DNA of 8,817 nucleotides, from the NCBI GenBank assembly GCA_012270135.1, contig JAAXIW010000362.1, positions 1 to 8,817 of the forward strand, in the 5' to 3' direction. A model generated the notes under the pieces. It was not told where the DNA came from and did no database searches. It saw only the letters and a program-made list of their open reading frames with translations. Positions 5,517 through 8,817 of this stretch are shown one piece after another (position 1 is the first letter of the stretch; the number at the start of each line of letters is the position of its first letter). The DNA is from Brevundimonas sp. (GTDB lineage Bacteria; Pseudomonadota; Alphaproteobacteria; Caulobacterales; Caulobacteraceae). Position numbers and translations under genes: made by a program.

Positions 5517-7454
5517 TCAGCGCGGCGGATTGTGCTCCTCAAGGAACTCGATGGTCTCGGTCAGCATCCGCAGGCGCGTGGCCGGGAAGGTCAGATAGTG
5601 ATCCTCGCCGTCCAGCGCGACCAGCTCCACATCCTTGCCGGCGCGGCGCATGGCCTCCTCCATGATCTCGCTCTGTTCGAACGGCACCACGGTGTCCTCG
5701 CGCCCGTGGATCAGAAGCACCGGACCGTCGATGCGAGAGGCCAGACGGGACGGCGACAGTTCGGCGAGGATCGGCGCATTGTCGTCGTCGACCCCCATGA
5801 ACCTCTGCCAGTAGCGCATGCTGGGATTGAAGCGGGCCCGGCCGCCCTCGCGGCGCTCGCGGGCCATCTTGACCGGCAGATCCGAAACGCCGGCCACGGA
5901 GACCGCGCAGCGGTAGACGCCCTGGTCGAGCGTCATGCCGGCCAAGGCGGCGTAGCCTCCGTAGCTGGCCCCGACGATGCAGACCTTCGACGGATCGACG
6001 ACACCCGCCGCCGCCAGATGCCGCACGCCGTCGGACAGGTCCGTCTGCATCTTGCGGCCGTACTCGCCGTATCCCGCCTCCAGCAGCTCGCGACCGTGGC
6101 CGTCCGAACCCCTGAACTGCGGCTGGAACACCGCATAGCCGCGCGAGGCCATCGCCTGCGCCCACCAGTCGAAGCCGGCCGAGTCGCGCGACGCGGGACC
6201 GCCGTGCGGCATGACGACCAGCGGCAGGTTGCGGGCCTCCCGGCCGGTCGGCGTGGTCAGATAGCCGAACAGGTCGAGGCCGTCCGCCGCCTTGTACCGG
6301 ACGACGCTGACCTGGGCCACGGCCTCCGGCGTCAGCGCCGGGTATTCCCGGCCGATCAGATTGACGCTCTGCCTTGCCGCGTCGAACAGATACACCGACC
6401 CGGGATCGCCGGCGCCCTCGGCCCGGAACACGATGGTGCCCAGGTCGTCGCTGGTGTCTCCCATGAACAGCAGGCGGTCCGGAAGGCCGCGCTGCAGCTT
6501 CTCCCAGTTCGCCTGGAGCTCGGGATCGAAGAGCGTGTAGCTCAGCGTCAGACCCTCCTGGCCGACACCGACCATCAGGCCGTCGCCGTCCCTGATGATG
6601 AGGGCAGCGTCGGTGAAGTCGGAGATCGGCGTCTCGGACCCGTCGGCGAGCGAGAGTTCGAACAACTCCCGGCCTTCGGGCCGATCCTCGACCATCAGAA
6701 GGACATCATGGCTCCGGCCGAAGCCGAGCACGGCGGGCGTTTCCAGAAGATCCCGACGGGTCATCAGCTCGCGCCAGCCGCCGCCCGAGGGGACCAGAAG
6801 GCGCCAATTGCCGCTCTTCGCGTCATAGGTGGTTCGGGCGGCGATCTCCCCATCCTTGCGGACGACGTAGCCGCTGGTGTCCTCGGCGCCGATCTGCTGG
6901 CGACGGCCCCGGCCGTCGTCGAGGTCCACGCGATAGAGATCGTAGGTGTAGGCGCTGTTCTCGACCGTATAGGTCCGCAGGTACATCACCGGCTGGCCAC
7001 GATAGGTTCCGGCTGTCGGCGGACCGAAATTGGCGGTCAGGATGGCCTTGTCGGCGCTGCGCAGGGCGCGGGCGACGCGGCGGGTCCGGACATTGACGAT
7101 ATCGAGCTGCTCGTAGAGGCCCGGGGATGTCGTATAGGGCAGCTTGGTGTTGACGGTGCTCGAGATCACCACATGGTCGGGAGAGGCCCAAAACACCCCG
7201 CGGGCGACGCGATCGCTGACATCGATGGTGACCAGGGCTTCCCCCGTGCGGGCCTGGGCCACGACGGTGTCGCCATCCAGGCTGCGCCGGATATAGGCCA
7301 GGGTCGAGCCATCCGGAGAAACGGAGACGCTCTCGATCGCCGGCAGGGCGGCATAGGCCTCGATCGGGGCCGGCTGCGCCTGGGCCGCGGCAGCCCCACC
7401 AAACAGTGTCGCCGAGGCGGCCGCCACGGCGATGCAGATATTTCGAACGGACAA
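5517..7454 (-). CDS. Secreted S9 family (prolyl oligopeptidase-type) serine peptidase
   Basis: This exported alpha/beta-hydrolase peptidase of clan SC, family S9 (acylaminoacyl-peptidase/DPP-like), probably cleaves short peptides in the periplasm. Counting from the TTG start, it has 645 aa. Residues 1-26 form a signal peptide (basic MSVRN, a hydrophobic core, then AAAAQA before QPAP). A beta-propeller-like region (about 30-380) contains repeats such as VSVSPDGSTLAYI. The C-terminal hydrolase domain (about 385-645) carries an oxyanion-hole PHGGP (416-420), the nucleophile Ser497 in GASYGG, Asp587 in HGREDTVVP and His619 in DGEDHYLTF, so the triad is complete. I prefer TTG at 7454 because GGGGGGA lies 6 nt upstream. 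GTG at 7469 would add five residues but has poorly placed SD-like bases. The permease gene is 78 nt upstream, and no clear terminator follows before the rpmI promoter. The substrate is unknown. Confidence 0.92.
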   Translation of the reverse strand: MSVRNICIAVAAASATLFGGAAAAQAQPAPIEAYAALPAIESVSVSPDGSTLAYIRRSLDGDTVVAQARTGEALVTIDVSDRVARGVFWASPDHVVISSTVNTKLPYTTSPGLYEQLDIVNVRTRRVARALRSADKAILTANFGPPTAGTYRGQPVMYLRTYTVENSAYTYDLYRVDLDDGRGRRQQIGAEDTSGYVVRKDGEIAARTTYDAKSGNWRLLVPSGGGWRELMTRRDLLETPAVLGFGRSHDVLLMVEDRPEGRELFELSLADGSETPISDFTDAALIIRDGDGLMVGVGQEGLTLSYTLFDPELQANWEKLQRGLPDRLLFMGDTSDDLGTIVFRAEGAGDPGSVYLFDAARQSVNLIGREYPALTPEAVAQVSVVRYKAADGLDLFGYLTTPTGREARNLPLVVMPHGGPASRDSAGFDWWAQAMASRGYAVFQPQFRGSDGHGRELLEAGYGEYGRKMQTDLSDGVRHLAAAGVVDPSKVCIVGASYGGYAALAGMTLDQGVYRCAVSVAGVSDLPVKMARERREGGRARFNPSMRYWQRFMGVDDDNAPILAELSPSRLASRIDGPVLLIHGREDTVVPFEQSEIMEEAMRRAGKDVELVALDGEDHYLTFPATRLRMLTETIEFLEEHNPPR

Positions 7455-7460
7455 GGCTGT

Positions 7461-7467
7461 TCCCCCC
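7461..7467 (-). promoter_or_regulatory. Ribosome binding site that decides the peptidase start
   Basis: GGGGGGA lies 6 nt before the TTG at 7454. It overlaps the codons that follow the alternative GTG at 7469, which argues for the TTG start. Confidence 0.5.
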
Positions 7468-7476
7468 ACTCTCTGA

Positions 7477-7489
7477 ACGGTGCAACCGT
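7477..7489. repeat. Short inverted repeat upstream of the peptidase gene
   Basis: A 5-bp inverted repeat, ACGGT-GCA-ACCGT, sits about 23 nt before the TTG start. It could be part of an operator or a weak mRNA hairpin. At this size chance is a fair explanation. No convincing promoter is visible in the 78-nt gap. Confidence 0.25.
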
Positions 7490-7532
7490 AAGGGCCCCGG
7501 GAGCCGGAGCCAAGCGTGAAACGAGAGCTCGC

Positions 7533-8783
7533 CTACTCGGCCGCCTGCAGCACCGGCGCCGATTGGCGAAGCCGAAAGGCCCGGCCCGCGTTGATCGCCA
7601 TCACCGCCGCCGGAATTGTCAGCGCCGCCCCGATCAGGAACGGCCAGTCTTGCCCCACGCCCGAGAAGATCGCACCCGCCGCCATGGGGCCGAAGATGCG
7701 GGCGCTGGAACTGGCCGCCATGTTCAGACCCAACATGGCGCCCTGCCGGTCCGGATCGACCGAACGCGAGATCAGGGCGGAGATATTGGGCATGGTGATC
7801 GCCATGCCGAAGGCCCCGCAGGCCATGATCACCGGCACCAGATAGTCGGCGGTGGGCAACAGCCGGCTGGCGACGACCTGTCCCACCAGCCCCGATCCGA
7901 AAATCAGGCAGCCGGCGGCCAGCACGCGCGCCTCGCCGAAGCGGCGGGCCAGCCGTCCGGCCAGCAGACCCTGACCGATCACCGACACCACCCCCACCAC
8001 CATGAAGGCGAGTCCGACTTCCCGCGCGCCCCAGCCGTAGCGGGCCTCGGTCCAGAAGCCGAAGGTGGACTCCATGCCCGAGAAGCCGGCCATGTAGATC
8101 AGGGTCACCAGCAGCACGCGCGAGACGACCGGATTGGCCACGGCGTCGTGCACCCCGCCGAGGAAGGGGGGTCGCGGGGCGGCCGGATCGGCGGCGGCCC
8201 GGCTTTCCTTCAGCAGCACGACGACGCCCAGCGCGGCCAGCAGGCACAGCCCCGCCGCGACGAAGATCGGCAGCTGGTAGCCCAGGGCGCCGAGGTCCGG
8301 CCGGGTCAGAACGCCGCCCAGTCCGGGTCCGAAGATGAAGCCGAGACCGAAGGCCGCGCCGATCAGTCCCATCCGCCCGGCGCGCAGCTCCGGCGGCGTC
8401 ACGTCGGCGACATAGCCCTGGACTGTCGAGATGTTGCCGGCGCCGAGCCCCGTGAACAGTCGCACGGCGATGGCCAGCCAGATGTTGGGCACGAAGGCCA
8501 GGGCCAGATAGCCGGCGGCGTTGGCCAGCACCGTCATCAGCAGCACCGGCTTGCGCCCGATCCGGTCCGACAGCCGGCCCCAGAAGGGTTCGGCCACGAA
8601 CTGGCCCAGCGAATAGGCCGAGAACATCAGCGCCACCTGCCACGGCGGCGCGTCCAGCGTCTGGCCGTAGAAGGGCAGCAACGGAATGACGATGCCGAAG
8701 CCGACCAGATTGATGAACACCACCCCGAACAGGACCGCGAGGGCCGATCGCGTGGGCTTTGGAGCGGCAGGCGTCAGGGTCAC
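7533..8783 (-). CDS. MFS transporter, TetA-like drug:H+ antiporter (DHA1) family
   Basis: This inner-membrane permease of the major facilitator superfamily probably exports small hydrophobic compounds in exchange for protons. It has 416 aa and about 12 hydrophobic segments (first near 13-33, last near 378-399), with a hydrophilic central loop at about 191-220. MFS motif A, GRLSDRIGRKPVLL (69-82), lies between TM2 and TM3. An antiporter motif C-like stretch, GLGFIFGPGLGG (146-157), is in TM5 and is typical of drug/H+ antiporters. RLFTGLGAGNIST (108-120) fits motif B in TM4. The start is GTG, with GGAT 6 nt upstream as a modest ribosome site, and the stop is TAG. Only 34 nt of upstream DNA are in the window, so its promoter cannot be judged. 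Similarity to TetA does not establish tetracycline resistance, and the chromosomal context argues for a housekeeping efflux or metabolite exporter. Confidence 0.92.
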   Translation of the reverse strand: MTLTPAAPKPTRSALAVLFGVVFINLVGFGIVIPLLPFYGQTLDAPPWQVALMFSAYSLGQFVAEPFWGRLSDRIGRKPVLLMTVLANAAGYLALAFVPNIWLAIAVRLFTGLGAGNISTVQGYVADVTPPELRAGRMGLIGAAFGLGFIFGPGLGGVLTRPDLGALGYQLPIFVAAGLCLLAALGVVVLLKESRAAADPAAPRPPFLGGVHDAVANPVVSRVLLVTLIYMAGFSGMESTFGFWTEARYGWGAREVGLAFMVVGVVSVIGQGLLAGRLARRFGEARVLAAGCLIFGSGLVGQVVASRLLPTADYLVPVIMACGAFGMAITMPNISALISRSVDPDRQGAMLGLNMAASSSARIFGPMAAGAIFSGVGQDWPFLIGAALTIPAAVMAINAGRAFRLRQSAPVLQAAE

Positions 8784-8817
8784 GGGGTTATCCGGGCGGC
8801 GCGGGTAGCGATCTGGC

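Noticed and set aside
6823..8643. 606-codon open frame on the minus strand spanning the permease and peptidase genes
   Set aside because: It is a shifted frame of two well-supported genes, crosses their intergenic gap, and gives a low-complexity Arg/Gly/Ala-rich product. I see no sign of a frameshift in either real gene.
7533..8783. Annotation as a tetracycline-resistance determinant
   Set aside because: The motifs are shared by the whole DHA1 family, and nothing in the context (no TetR-type regulator, no mobile element) supports a specific drug.

Overview
The window is high-GC DNA, and every gene I can support is on the minus strand. The codon bias, the GTG starts, the CTAGA-type -10 elements with short spacers, and the family resemblance of the proteins suggest an alphaproteobacterium of the Caulobacteraceae type (Caulobacter or Brevundimonas). 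That placement is inference from sequence character, not from a database match.

Layout in transcription order, from high to low coordinates: a major facilitator drug/H+ antiporter-like permease (7533-8783); a secreted S9 prolyl-oligopeptidase-family peptidase (5517-7454); a candidate promoter and structured leader (5376-5506); rpmI (L35) and rplT (L20); a strong hairpin terminator that overlaps a candidate promoter (4673-4728); pheS; two small paralogous proteins of unknown function (3143-3547 and 2667-3113); pheT; and, cut by the window edge, the N-terminus of a putative lipoprotein (1-134).

The core is a translation cluster: two 50S ribosomal proteins followed by the two subunits of phenylalanyl-tRNA synthetase. 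The unusual part is that pheS and pheT are not adjacent. Two small genes lie between them. They are clearly related to each other, show a period-5 pattern like pentapeptide-repeat (quadrilateral beta-helix) proteins, and are tied into the operon by overlaps: TGATG joins pheS to the first, a 29-nt gap separates the two, and GTGA joins the second to pheT. The two paralogues share a 39-nt segment with only one mismatch, although the rest of the proteins has diverged to roughly half identity.

The hairpin between rplT and pheS ends only 34 nt before the pheS ATG. pheS has no visible Shine-Dalgarno sequence, and a Caulobacter-like promoter appears to start in the hairpin's U-tract. The simplest reading is that rpmI-rplT transcription mostly ends there and pheS restarts on a nearly leaderless mRNA. 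The upstream peptidase and permease look like ordinary accessory functions. I see no mobile elements, CRISPR arrays, tRNA or rRNA genes, and no intergenic stretch longer than about 160 nt.
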